A stretch of DNA of 64,000 bases, from the NCBI RefSeq assembly GCF_013181195.1, contig NZ_SMZP01000003.1, positions 496,001-560,000 on the forward strand. The letters run 5' to 3'. Made by a program: the position numbers and the translations under genes. This DNA is from Caulobacter sp. RHG1 (GTDB lineage: Bacteria > Pseudomonadota > Alphaproteobacteria > Caulobacterales > Caulobacteraceae). Shown here in pieces: positions 8,500-17,478 of this stretch. Position 1 is the stretch's first letter. The number at the start of each line of letters is the position of its first letter. The notes beneath the pieces are model-generated. The model was given only the letters and a program-made list of their open reading frames with translations, had not been told where the DNA came from and made no database searches.

Positions 8500-9538
8500 G
8501 CTTAGGAACCGCCGCCCAATAGTCGAAGTCGAGAATGACCGCCGGATCATAGACCCCTTCGCCGTTCTTGTCCGGGAAGTCGCCGCAGGGCTGGTCCCGC
8601 GTCGCCACCAATCTCAGCCGCAGGGCGCCGACCGCGCCCAGATCGGCCTTGTCCAGCACCTGGCTCCAGGCGAACACCGTGCCGCCGGCGAAGAACGGGG
8701 CCACGTGGCGGCCGCCGTTGATCGCCAGGATCAGGCCGGCGTTCTGCAGCCCGTTGAACGACAGCGCCTTGGCCGTGGAGATCACCACCCCGCCATAGAC
8801 CAGCCGCTTGCCCGACGGGTCCTGGCTCCGCTCGAACTGGTTGAAGTGAACCTTGGCGGTGTTCTGCCACAGCCGCGTGGCCATCTGGTGCTCGGCCTCT
8901 TCCACCGCCATGCCGTCGACATGGTCGATCTTCTCGCCGACCGCGTAGTCCTCGAAAGCGTGCGGCGCGCCTGCCAGGGCCCAGTCGTAGCCGGCGAAGT
9001 CTAGACCCGGCGGGATCACCAGGTCGGCTGGGGCCACAGCGGCCGACAAGGTAGGGACCGTCTGCTCGGCGACTGCCGCATCCGTGTCCCGCTTGCGCAC
9101 CATCACCCAGCGCACATAGCTCAGCACCGCCTCGCCGCGCTGATTGGTCCCGGTGGTGCGCACATAGACGACGCCGGTCTTGCCGTTGGAGTTCTCCTTC
9201 AGCCCGATCACGTCGGATACGGCGCTGAGCGTGTCGCCGGGATAGACCGCAGCCAGGAACCGGCCCTCGGCGTAGCCCAGATTGGCCACCGCGTTCAGGC
9301 TGATGTCCGGTACGGTCTTGCCGAACACCACGTGGAAGGCGACCAGCGGATCGACGGGCGCGGCGGGCAGGCCGCAGCCCCTGGCGAATTCGTCCGAAGA
9401 AAACAGCGCGAACCGGGGGCCATAAAGCGCCGTGTACAGCGCGACATCGCCTGCTGTGATCGTTCGGGGCGTGGCGTGGACCAGTCTCTGGCCCAGCTTG
9501 AAGTCCTCGAAGAAATGACCCGGATCGGTCTTGCTCAT
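8492..9538 (-). CDS. MaoC-family double hot-dog hydratase, likely mesaconyl-CoA hydratase
   Basis: This 348-residue protein has two MaoC hot-dog halves. The N-terminal stretch (PGHFFEDFKLGQ, HATPRTITAGDVALYTALYG, VAFHVVFGKTVPDISLNAVANLGYAE, GLKENSNGKTGVVYVR) closely resembles mesaconyl-CoA hydratase, which interconverts mesaconyl-CoA and beta-methylmalyl-CoA in the ethylmalonyl-CoA pathway. No other pathway gene (crotonyl-CoA reductase, malyl-CoA lyase) is visible here, so the exact substrate remains open. Its gene is divergent from mdh and overlaps the HIT gene downstream. Confidence 0.82.
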   Translation of the reverse strand: MSKTDPGHFFEDFKLGQRLVHATPRTITAGDVALYTALYGPRFALFSSDEFARGCGLPAAPVDPLVAFHVVFGKTVPDISLNAVANLGYAEGRFLAAVYPGDTLSAVSDVIGLKENSNGKTGVVYVRTTGTNQRGEAVLSYVRWVMVRKRDTDAAVAEQTVPTLSAAVAPADLVIPPGLDFAGYDWALAGAPHAFEDYAVGEKIDHVDGMAVEEAEHQMATRLWQNTAKVHFNQFERSQDPSGKRLVYGGVVISTAKALSFNGLQNAGLILAINGGRHVAPFFAGGTVFAWSQVLDKADLGAVGALRLRLVATRDQPCGDFPDKNGEGVYDPAVILDFDYWAAVPKRG

Positions 9539-9628
9539 CCCCGGCTTCCCTTATCGTTGTTCAGGCAACTTTGCCGCAGCGCAGCGAAACGGGAAAGAGG
9601 ACTTGAGGCCGGGACGCTACAGGTCTAG

Positions 9629-10636
<1,008 letters not shown>

Positions 10637-10660
10637 GCGACCTTCGATCCCGAATGACGA

Positions 10661-10690
10661 AGGGCGGCTCCGCAGGGAGCCGCCCTTTTT
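10661..10690 (+). terminator. Rho-independent terminator of mdh
   Basis: An 11-bp perfect GC-rich stem (AGGGCGGCTCC and GGAGCCGCCCT) with a 4-base loop is followed at once by TTTTT. It lies 24 bases past the mdh stop codon. This is the clearest intrinsic terminator in the window and may also serve the convergent CBS gene in reverse. Confidence 0.9.
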
Positions 10691-10698
10691 CTTGGTCG

Positions 10699-11130
10699 CT
10701 AGTTCGCCGCGTCGGCCGGCTCCTGGGAAATCTCCTCCAGCGTCTTGCCGACCTGCTTGGCGCCGTAGTCCTTGGCCACGTCGCCCAGCGACAGGATGCC
10801 GGTCAGGTTGCCGGACTCGTTGAGCACGATCAGGCGGCGGACCTGGTTGTTGGCCATCTTGGCGGTGGCGTCGGCCAGGATGTCGTCTTCCTTGACGCTC
10901 AGCACCTCGCCGTCGGACATGGCCTCCGAGATGGGGCTGTCGAAGCTGCGCCCCTCGGCGACCACGCGCAGGACGATGTCGCGGTCGGTGACCACGCCCA
11001 CCACCTTGCCGTCGTCGACCACGGGCACGACCCCGCTTTCGATCTTGGCCATGGTCTCGGCGACCTTGCGGATGCTGTCGGTCGGACGGGCGATCGAGAC
11101 CTGGCTGGTCATGGCGTCGCTGACTTTCAT
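10699..11130 (-). CDS. CBS domain pair protein
   Basis: This 143-residue protein consists of two CBS motifs: MKVSDAMTSQVSIARPTDSIRKVAETM at the N terminus and AMSDGEVLSVKEDDILADATAKM in the middle, with VVTDRDIVLRVVAEG and ILSLGDVAKDYG between and after. Such stand-alone CBS pairs bind adenine nucleotides and usually modulate an unknown partner. The start ATG follows GAGG; an 18-codon upstream extension is rejected. It converges on mdh. Confidence 0.9.
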   Translation of the reverse strand: MKVSDAMTSQVSIARPTDSIRKVAETMAKIESGVVPVVDDGKVVGVVTDRDIVLRVVAEGRSFDSPISEAMSDGEVLSVKEDDILADATAKMANNQVRRLIVLNESGNLTGILSLGDVAKDYGAKQVGKTLEEISQEPADAAN

Positions 11131-11248
11131 GGGTAACCTCGTCGGTTGGAATTCTGAGGCTCTAAAACCCACAGCCCTCGCCAACCGTTCCGCTTCCGGT
11201 CGTCACGGAGCGCGCCTATCTAGACGCATCCTTCTTCTGGAGCTTCCC

Positions 11249-11755
11249 ATGTCGATCTCGATCCACCAGGCCAGCGTGCCCGTCTTCATCCAGGGCCTGA
11301 AGGGTCTGAAGGGCGTTCTGGCCAAGGCCGCCGCCCTCGTCGAGGCCAAGAGCTGGGACCCGGACGCCCTGCTGAAGGCCCGACTCTATCCCGACATGTT
11401 CCCGCTGATCCGTCAGGTGCAGATCGCCACCGACTTCGCCAAGGGCGGCGCCGCGCGCCTGGCCGCGCAGGAGGTTCCGGCCTGGGACGACAATGAGGCC
11501 TCGTTCGAGGACCTGATCGCCCGCGTCGACCGCGCCGTCGCCTATCTGGAAGGCCTGGACGTCGCCGCGTTCGAAGGCGGCCATGACCGCGACGTCCATC
11601 TGGTTCGCCGCGGCGAGACCAAGACCTTCAAGGGCCTGGACTATCTGCAGGGCCAGGCGATGCCGAACTTCTTCTTCCACATCACCACGGCCTACGCGAT
11701 CCTGCGCCACAACGGCGTCGAGGTCGGCAAGCGCGACTTCCTCGGCACGGTTTAA
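11249..11755 (+). CDS. DUF1993 family protein
   Basis: This 168-residue protein belongs to the DUF1993 family, which has a DinB-like four-helix fold; no reaction is known. Typical features are the N-terminal SIHQASVPVFIQGLKGLKGVL, KLYPDMFPLIRQVQIATDFAKG with a TFxxL region, and the C-terminal PNFFFHITTAYAILRHNGVEVGKRDFLG, in which a His sits in the likely metal site. The chosen ATG follows a GGAG ribosome site; the same frame is open much further upstream, antisense to the CBS gene. Confidence 0.87.
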   Translation: MSISIHQASVPVFIQGLKGLKGVLAKAAALVEAKSWDPDALLKARLYPDMFPLIRQVQIATDFAKGGAARLAAQEVPAWDDNEASFEDLIARVDRAVAYLEGLDVAAFEGGHDRDVHLVRRGETKTFKGLDYLQGQAMPNFFFHITTAYAILRHNGVEVGKRDFLGTV

Positions 11756-11773
11756 GCCTCTCCCACATCCGAT

Positions 11774-11890
11774 CTCCCCGGCGAAAGCCGGGGCCCAGAT
11801 GGAAGAGCGCTGGGGCGGGTTCCTCGAGCTCAGCGCCTTTCCAATCATCCCAAGCGCCTTGGGATCTGGGTCCCGGCCTTCGCCGGGAAT
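11774..11890. repeat. Long inverted intergenic repeat (117 bp)
   Basis: The arms CCCCGGCGAAAGCCGGGGCCCAGAT (left, about 11776-11800) and its near-complement (right, 11864-11887) flank a 63-base centre. Both arms carry their own small hairpin (CCGGC-GAAA-GCCGG type). This layout matches mobile intergenic palindromes that are common in Caulobacter and sphingomonad genomes. It lies in the 339-base gap between the DUF1993 gene and ffh, where no gene is visible. Confidence 0.65.
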
Positions 11891-12028
11891 ACGGGATGGA
11901 GGGTCTCTTTTGACTCCTTCCCGAAAGTTGTGCATAAGCCCCGGCTTCCGGCGCTTTATCAGCAGCGCCTCCACCGTCACGACCCCGGCCTGTTAGCGCA
12001 GGATCCATCCGGACGAGGACGGCGAGGA

Positions 12029-12056
12029 CCCCCATCGACGTGATCGTCCATGGGGG
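12029..12056 (+). promoter_or_regulatory. Leader hairpin upstream of ffh
   Basis: CCCCCAT pairs with ATGGGGG and, after one mismatch, GACG pairs with CGTC around a TGAT loop. The hairpin ends 38 bases before the ffh start and has no T-tract. It could be an upstream terminator, a 5' UTR stability element or a translation-control hairpin. Confidence 0.35.
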
Positions 12057-12094
12057 CTGATTGCGTTTGGAGCCGGTTTTACTCAGGACTATCC

Positions 12095-13624
12095 ATGTTC
12101 GACGGCCTTACAGAGCGACTTTCAGGCGTCTTTGACCGCCTCGGCGGCCGCGGCGTGCTGTCCGAGAAGGACATCGACGAGGCGCTGCGCGAAGTCCGCG
12201 TCGCCCTGCTCGAGGCTGACGTCGCCCTGCCGGTCGTCAAGGACTTCATCAGCAAGGCCAAGGAGTTGGCCGGCGGTGAAGCCGTCATCCGTTCGGTCAA
12301 GCCGGCCGACCAGGTGGTCAAGATCGTCTATGACGGCCTGGTCGACATGCTGGGCGGCGAAGTCCCCACCGGCCTGAATCTGGCGCTGAACCCGCCGTCG
12401 GTAATCCTGATGGCCGGCCTGCAGGGCTCGGGCAAGACGACGACCACCGGCAAGCTGGCCCTGCGTCTGTCCAAGACCGAGCGCAAGAAGGTGCTGGTCG
12501 CCTCGCTGGACACCCGTCGTCCGGCCGCCATGGAGCAGCTGGCGACCCTGGCCAAGCAGGTCGAGGTCGAGAGCCTGCCGATCGTCGCCGGCCAGAGCGC
12601 CCCCGACATCGCCAAGCGCGCCCTGACCGCCGCCAAGCTGGGCGGCTACGACGTCCTGATCCTCGACACCGCCGGCCGCACGACGCTGGACGAGGCGATG
12701 ATGAGCGAGGCGGCGGAAATCGCCCGCATCGCTACGCCCTCCGAGACCATCCTGGTCGCCGACAGCCTGACCGGTCAGGACGCCGTGCGCACCGCCAAGG
12801 CGTTCCACGAGCGCCTGCCGCTGACGGGCCTGATCCTGACCCGCGCCGATGGCGACGGCCGCGGCGGCGCGGCGCTGTCGATGCGCCACGTCACCGGCCT
12901 GCCGATCAAGTTCCTCGGCGCCGGCGAGAAAATCGACCAGCTGGACGTCTTCGACGCCCGTCGCGTCGCCGGCCGCATCCTGGGTCAGGGCGACGTTGTC
13001 GCGCTGGTTGAGAAGGCCGCGGCCGACCTGGACCATGCCGAAGCCGAGCGCATGGCCAAGAAGCTGGCCAAGGGCAAGTTCGACCTGGACGACCTCGCCG
13101 CCCAACTGCGCCAGATGCAGAAGATGGGCGGCATGGAAGGCATCATGGGCCTCCTGCCGGGCGTCCAGAAGGTCAAGAAGCAGATCGCCGAGAGCGGCGT
13201 CGACGACAGCATCTTCCGCCGCCAGCAGGCGATCATCAGCTCGATGACCAAGGAAGAGCGCAAGAAGCCCGACCTCCTGGCCGCCTCGCGCAAGCGTCGC
13301 ATCGCGGCCGGTTCGGGCGTCGACGTCGCCGAGATCAACCGCCTGCTGAAACAGCACCGCCAGATGGCCGACATGTTCAAGGCCATGAGCAAGGACGGCG
13401 GCAAGGGCATGGCCCGCATGGCCCAGATGATGGGCGGCGGCGACATGGCCCGTCTGAAAACCATGGGCGGCGGCAAGCTTCCTCCGTCCGAAAGCAATGC
13501 AGCGGGAGGCCCTGGCGGCATCCCGGGGCTGCCCGGTCTGCCGGGCCTCGGGAGTGGCGGCGACGCCAAGCCCAACCCTCTCTCCGGCCTGGGCCTGCCC
13601 GGCTTCAACCCGTTCAAGAAATAG
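12095..13624 (+). CDS. ffh: Signal recognition particle protein Ffh
   Basis: Ffh (SRP54) binds signal sequences of nascent membrane proteins and delivers them to FtsY. It is 509 residues long and starts MFDGLTERLSGVFDRLGGRG. The N domain is followed by the GTPase domain (GLQGSGKTTTTGKLA P-loop near residue 108, DTAGRTTLDE, LTRADGDGRGGAALS). The methionine-rich M domain follows (MQKMGGMEGIMGLLPG, MARMAQMMGGGDMARL), with a Gly/Pro-rich C-terminal tail. The in-frame extension of 15 codons upstream is rejected because it does not resemble Ffh. It leads the classic ffh-rpsP-rimM order. Confidence 0.97.
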   Translation: MFDGLTERLSGVFDRLGGRGVLSEKDIDEALREVRVALLEADVALPVVKDFISKAKELAGGEAVIRSVKPADQVVKIVYDGLVDMLGGEVPTGLNLALNPPSVILMAGLQGSGKTTTTGKLALRLSKTERKKVLVASLDTRRPAAMEQLATLAKQVEVESLPIVAGQSAPDIAKRALTAAKLGGYDVLILDTAGRTTLDEAMMSEAAEIARIATPSETILVADSLTGQDAVRTAKAFHERLPLTGLILTRADGDGRGGAALSMRHVTGLPIKFLGAGEKIDQLDVFDARRVAGRILGQGDVVALVEKAAADLDHAEAERMAKKLAKGKFDLDDLAAQLRQMQKMGGMEGIMGLLPGVQKVKKQIAESGVDDSIFRRQQAIISSMTKEERKKPDLLAASRKRRIAAGSGVDVAEINRLLKQHRQMADMFKAMSKDGGKGMARMAQMMGGGDMARLKTMGGGKLPPSESNAAGGPGGIPGLPGLPGLGSGGDAKPNPLSGLGLPGFNPFKK

Positions 13625-13651
13625 AACTTTAGACCCTAAGGACTACCTCAA

Positions 13652-14185
13652 ATGCTGAAGATCCGTCTCGCCCGTGGCGGCGCCAAGAAGCGTCCGTACT
13701 ACTCGATCGTCATCGCTGACAGCCACTCGCCGCGCGATGGCCGTTTCATCGAGAAGGTCGGCACCTACAACCCGCTCCTCAAGAAGGATGACCCGGCTCG
13801 CGTGACCCTGAAGGTCGAGTCGATCCAGGAGTGGCTCAAGAAGGGCGCCCAGCCGAGCGACCGCGTCGCCCGCTTCCTGGCCGCTCAAGGCCTGGTCGCC
13901 TGGACCCACGGCAACAACCCGCAAAAGGGCGCTCCGGGCAAGAAGGCTCAAGAGCGTTCGGCCGAGCGCGCTCAGCGCGAAGAAGACCGTAAGCAAGCCG
14001 AGATCGACGCCAAGGCCGCCGCCGAAGCCGAGAAGGCCGCTGCTGCTGAAGCCGCCGCCGCGGCTGCCGCTGCCGCCGCTGCTGCTCCGGCTGTTGAAGA
14101 AGCCCCGGCCGAAGCCGCTGCTGAAGAGGCCCCCGCTGCTGAAGTGGCCGCTGAAGCTCCGGCTGAAGAAGCCTCGGAAGGCTAA
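13652..14185 (+). CDS. rpsP: 30S ribosomal protein S16
   Basis: This is small-subunit protein S16, starting [20 protein letters not shown], with a normal core through about residue 85. After about residue 105 it carries a 70-residue Ala/Glu-rich tail (long Ala runs and [17 protein letters not shown] blocks). Such tails are common in alphaproteobacterial S16 but this one is long; total 177 residues against 80-90 for the core. The ribosome site AAGGA precedes the ATG. Confidence 0.96.
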   Translation: MLKIRLARGGAKKRPYYSIVIADSHSPRDGRFIEKVGTYNPLLKKDDPARVTLKVESIQEWLKKGAQPSDRVARFLAAQGLVAWTHGNNPQKGAPGKKAQERSAERAQREEDRKQAEIDAKAAAEAEKAAAAEAAAAAAAAAAAAPAVEEAPAEAAAEEAPAAEVAAEAPAEEASEG

Positions 14186-14242
14186 TCAGGGTTCCAGCGC
14201 CGTCGATCCTTTCCGGGTCGGCGGCGCGACTCTGTCCAGACC

Positions 14243-14809
14243 ATGGCTCACACTCCCGATGACCCGATGATCCTGGTCGGCCGCGTGGCCGGCGGCTTCG
14301 GCGTGCGCGGCGAGGTGCGGATTTCGACCTATACCGAAGACCCGATGAGCATCGCGGCCTTCAAGACGCTGAAGCGCCAGGACGGCTCGGTCGCTCTGAC
14401 CATTGCTTCGGCGCGCAAGACCAAGGACGGCGTCGTCTGCCGCTGCCCGGGCGTCGAGACCAAGGAAGCCGCCGACGCCCTGCGCGGACTGCGCCTGTAT
14501 GTCCCTCGCTCGGCCCTGCCCGAGCCCGAGGAAGACGAGTTCTATCTGACGGACCTGGTCGGCCTGACCGTCCGTCACATCACGACCGACGTCCTGCTGG
14601 GCCGCGTGAAAAGCGTCCAGAATTTCGGCGCCGGCGACATTCTCGAGATCACCCCTGACCTGGGCGGCCCGACCTGGTTCCTGCCGTTCACGCGGGCGGC
14701 TGTGCCCGAGGTCAAGATCGGCGAAGGTCTGATCCTGGCCGATCCGCCCGCGTTGGTCGGCGAGCACGAAGGCCCCGCTGAAGACGAAGAGCTGGGCGAC
14801 CGGGACTAG
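14243..14809 (+). CDS. rimM: Ribosome maturation factor RimM
   Basis: This 188-residue factor binds S19 and assists maturation of the 30S head. The N-terminal beta-barrel domain starts at ILVGRVAGGFGVRGEVRI, and the PRC-barrel domain begins at EFYLTDLVGLTVR, followed by the typical GAGDILEI and the WFLPFTRAAVPEV segment. In most bacteria trmD and rplS follow; here a NUDIX gene follows directly instead. Confidence 0.95.
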   Translation: MAHTPDDPMILVGRVAGGFGVRGEVRISTYTEDPMSIAAFKTLKRQDGSVALTIASARKTKDGVVCRCPGVETKEAADALRGLRLYVPRSALPEPEEDEFYLTDLVGLTVRHITTDVLLGRVKSVQNFGAGDILEITPDLGGPTWFLPFTRAAVPEVKIGEGLILADPPALVGEHEGPAEDEELGDRD

Positions 14810-14830
14810 TTGTCTCCGAAGGAGTGCGTT

Positions 14831-15436
14831 GTGACCTCGCCGAAATCGACCTCGATCGGAAAGTGGCGGGTCACCGCCTCGCGCATCGTTCACCAAGACC
14901 CCTGGATCCGCCTGCGCGCCGACGACTGCGTCACCGACGAGGGCGCCGTGGTCGCGCCTTACTATGTCCTGGAGTATCGCGACTGGGTCGAGGTCGTGGC
15001 GCTGGACGCCCAGAACAACGTCCTGCTGATCAAGCAGTACCGTCACGGCCTGGGCGACATTTCCGTCGAACTGCCGGCCGGCGGCATGGACGAGGGTGAA
15101 GCCGACCCAGTGGCGGCCGCCACCCGCGAGCTGTTGGAGGAGGCGGGCTGCGCCGGGACCCTGTCCCTGATCGGCGAGACCCGCCCCAACGCCGGCACTC
15201 ACACCAACCGCGTCCACATCGTCCTGGCTCGTGACGTCGTCCGCGTGGCTGAACCGAAGGATGATCCGGGCGAGCGCATCGAGAGCTTCTGGGTCACCGC
15301 CGCCGAGGCCCTGCGCATGGCGTTGGCTGGCGAACTGACCGTCGGCATGCAGGCCGCCTCGCTGCTGCGCGGCCTGGCCGAGGCTGGTGTCGTGAAGTTT
15401 TCCGTGGATGACAAACAGGTCATGACGCAGGCTTAA
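14831..15436 (+). CDS. NUDIX hydrolase
   Basis: This 201-residue protein contains a full Nudix box near residues 85-107: G-(5)-E-(7)-RELLEEAGC, within GGMDEGEADPVAAATRELLEE. The N-terminal half resembles ADP-ribose/nucleoside-diphosphate-sugar pyrophosphatases (YYVLEYRDWVEVVALDAQNNVLLIKQYRHG). The start is a GTG 6 bases after an AAGGAG ribosome site; the alternative TTG seven codons earlier, right after the rimM stop, has none. Substrate is not determinable. Confidence 0.9.
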   Translation: MTSPKSTSIGKWRVTASRIVHQDPWIRLRADDCVTDEGAVVAPYYVLEYRDWVEVVALDAQNNVLLIKQYRHGLGDISVELPAGGMDEGEADPVAAATRELLEEAGCAGTLSLIGETRPNAGTHTNRVHIVLARDVVRVAEPKDDPGERIESFWVTAAEALRMALAGELTVGMQAASLLRGLAEAGVVKFSVDDKQVMTQA

Positions 15437-15494
15437 CTGGCCCGTCCGCGCGCGTGGTGGGAGAAAACGCCCGCTGTGCAAACGGGGATTGTCC

Positions 15495-16541
15495 ATGCGC
15501 CTTCTTGCCCTCGCGGCCGCCGCCGCGCTCACCGTCGCTTCGCCTGTCCTGGCGGCCGAGGAACTGACCGCCAAGCAGGCCGGGCAGGTGGTGGATACGC
15601 TGGTCTCCAACCTCAATGGCTATTTCGACGCGGCCAAGGCCAAGCAGGTCCAGGCGGCGCTAAAGGCGGAGCGAAAACGCCTCGTGGCCATCCATGATCG
15701 CGAGCAGCTGGCCCAGGCGCTCAGCGCCATTACCCTTAAGACCTCGGGCGACCAGCACCTGAAGGTGTCGGTGACCACCGCCAGCGCCAACCAGGCCGGG
15801 CTCAGCGCCACCGAACAGGCTCTGCTCGACCAGCGCCTGGCCTACGGCCTGATGGCGGTGCGCCGTCTGCCAGGCAATATCGGCTATCTGAAGCTGCGCT
15901 ACTTCGAGCAGACGGCGGCTGGCGCCGAAGTGATCGAAGACGCGATGGCCCTGCTGCAGCACACCGACGCCCTGATCATCGACCTGCGCGAAAACACCGG
16001 CGGCGGCGGCGCCTCGGACGAGCGCCTGCTGGGTCATCTGTCGCGCAAGCCGCTGGCCATGGCCGAGCTGCACTGGCGCGAGGCCGACGGGCGCGAAACG
16101 ATCGAGCGCCGCCAGCCCAACACACCGGCGCGCGGGCCGCTCTATGCCGACAAACCGGTCTATGTGTTGGTCGCCAACCGAACCTTCTCGGCGGCCGAGG
16201 AGTTCGCCTACGACATCCAGGCCAACAAGCGCGGCCTTCTGGTGGGGACGCGCACCCGCGGCGGCGGCAATCCGGCCAATCGTGATGCGCCCGCGCTGGG
16301 GTTCGGCCTGTCGGTGTTCGTGCCCAACGGTCAGGCGATCCATCCGCTGACCGGCAAGGGTTGGGAGGGCGTCGGCGTCCAGCCGGACGTTGAGACCCCG
16401 CCTGAAAGCGCGCTGACCGAGGCCTATCGCCGGGCCCTGGCTGCGGCCAAGCCGCTGGTTTCGACCCCGCGCTCGGACAAGGAACGCGCCGACGCCATCG
16501 CCGACCCGGCGGCGGCGCTGACGGCCGACCAGAAGCTCTAG
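15495..16541 (+). CDS. S41 family peptidase (exported)
   Basis: This 348-residue protein starts with a Sec signal peptide (MRLLALAAAAALTVASPVLA). It carries an S41 (tail-specific/IRBP-like) peptidase domain: IGYLKLRYFEQ, DALIIDLRENTGGGGASDERLLGHL, and the nucleophile region NRTFSAAEEFAYDIQANKRG with Ser in TFSAAEE. No PDZ domain is present, so it belongs to the short IRBP-like branch. It probably acts in the periplasm or outside the cell on an unknown substrate. The ATG start is preferred to a TTG two codons upstream. Confidence 0.88.
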   Translation: MRLLALAAAAALTVASPVLAAEELTAKQAGQVVDTLVSNLNGYFDAAKAKQVQAALKAERKRLVAIHDREQLAQALSAITLKTSGDQHLKVSVTTASANQAGLSATEQALLDQRLAYGLMAVRRLPGNIGYLKLRYFEQTAAGAEVIEDAMALLQHTDALIIDLRENTGGGGASDERLLGHLSRKPLAMAELHWREADGRETIERRQPNTPARGPLYADKPVYVLVANRTFSAAEEFAYDIQANKRGLLVGTRTRGGGNPANRDAPALGFGLSVFVPNGQAIHPLTGKGWEGVGVQPDVETPPESALTEAYRRALAAAKPLVSTPRSDKERADAIADPAAALTADQKL

Positions 16542-16542
16542 A

Positions 16543-17397
16543 CTACTTCCGCACCCGCATCAGGCACTCCTGGGCCACCGAGGCCAGGAGCTTGCCGTCG
16601 CGGCTGAACATCTGGCCGCGCACCAGGCCGCGACCCTGCGAGGCGCTGGGGCTGTCCTGAGCGAACAGGGTCCAGTCGTTGAAGTCGAACGGATGGTGGA
16701 ACCACATGGCGTGGTCCAGGCTGGCGCCCTGGAGGCCCGGGGTCGTCCAGATCAGGCCGTGCGGACGCAGGGCGCTCTCCATGAACGCCATGTCCGACGC
16801 ATAGGCCAGGGCGGCCTGCTGCATGCGGACATTGTCGCCCAGCGGGGCCTTGGCCCGCATCCAGACTTCCTTGGTCCCCGACTTCTTCACCGGGGCGACC
16901 GGATTCTGCATGTCGACCCAGCGCACGTCCACGGGGCGTGGCTTTTCCAGGTGGGCCAGCATCTTGGGGTGGATCTGGTCGCCCAGGCTGCGCAGGAACT
17001 CCGCCTCCGTCGGCAGGGTCTCGGGACCGGGCGCGGTCGGCATCTCCGACTGGTGCTCGAAACCCTCTTCCGGCGTCTGGAACGAGCAGGCCAAGTTGAA
17101 GATCTGCTCGCCGTTCTGGATCGCGGCTACGCGACGTGTCGTGAAGGTGCCGCCGTCTCGGGCGCGCTCGACTTCGTAGAGCACCGGAACGTTCACATCG
17201 CCCGGGCGGATGAAGTAGGCGTGCAGCGAGTGGCAGACCCGGTCCGGCACGGTCTTGTAGGCCGCCAGCAGGGCCTGGGCGATCACCAGGCCGCCGAAGA
17301 TGCGCGGGAAACCGTCATTGGGGCTGACGCCCCGAAACAGGTTCACCTCGATGGCTTCGAGGTCGAGGATGTCGGCGAGGTTCTCGGTGGTCTGCAT
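16543..17397 (-). CDS. tesB: Acyl-CoA thioesterase II
   Basis: This 284-residue double hot-dog thioesterase hydrolyses medium and long acyl-CoAs. Family motifs include LFRGVSPNDGFPRIFGGLVIAQAL at the N terminus, CHSLHAYFIRPGD, TFTTRRVAAIQNGEQIFNLACSFQ, and the C-terminal LDHAMWFHHPFDFNDWTLF and GQGRGLVRGQMFSRDG-type ends, with the catalytic Asp in SLDHAMWFH. The start at MQTTENLADILDLE is preferred to a 14-codon extension. It is divergent from the deacetylase gene and converges on the S41 peptidase gene with a 1-base gap. Confidence 0.93.
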   Translation of the reverse strand: MQTTENLADILDLEAIEVNLFRGVSPNDGFPRIFGGLVIAQALLAAYKTVPDRVCHSLHAYFIRPGDVNVPVLYEVERARDGGTFTTRRVAAIQNGEQIFNLACSFQTPEEGFEHQSEMPTAPGPETLPTEAEFLRSLGDQIHPKMLAHLEKPRPVDVRWVDMQNPVAPVKKSGTKEVWMRAKAPLGDNVRMQQAALAYASDMAFMESALRPHGLIWTTPGLQGASLDHAMWFHHPFDFNDWTLFAQDSPSASQGRGLVRGQMFSRDGKLLASVAQECLMRVRK

Positions 17398-17478
17398 GGA
17401 GCAGTGCGATAAGCGCGCTTGTGCGGCGCCGCAAGACATGACCTTGCGTCAGTCGGTCGCGCTCCCCATCGTGGGTCG

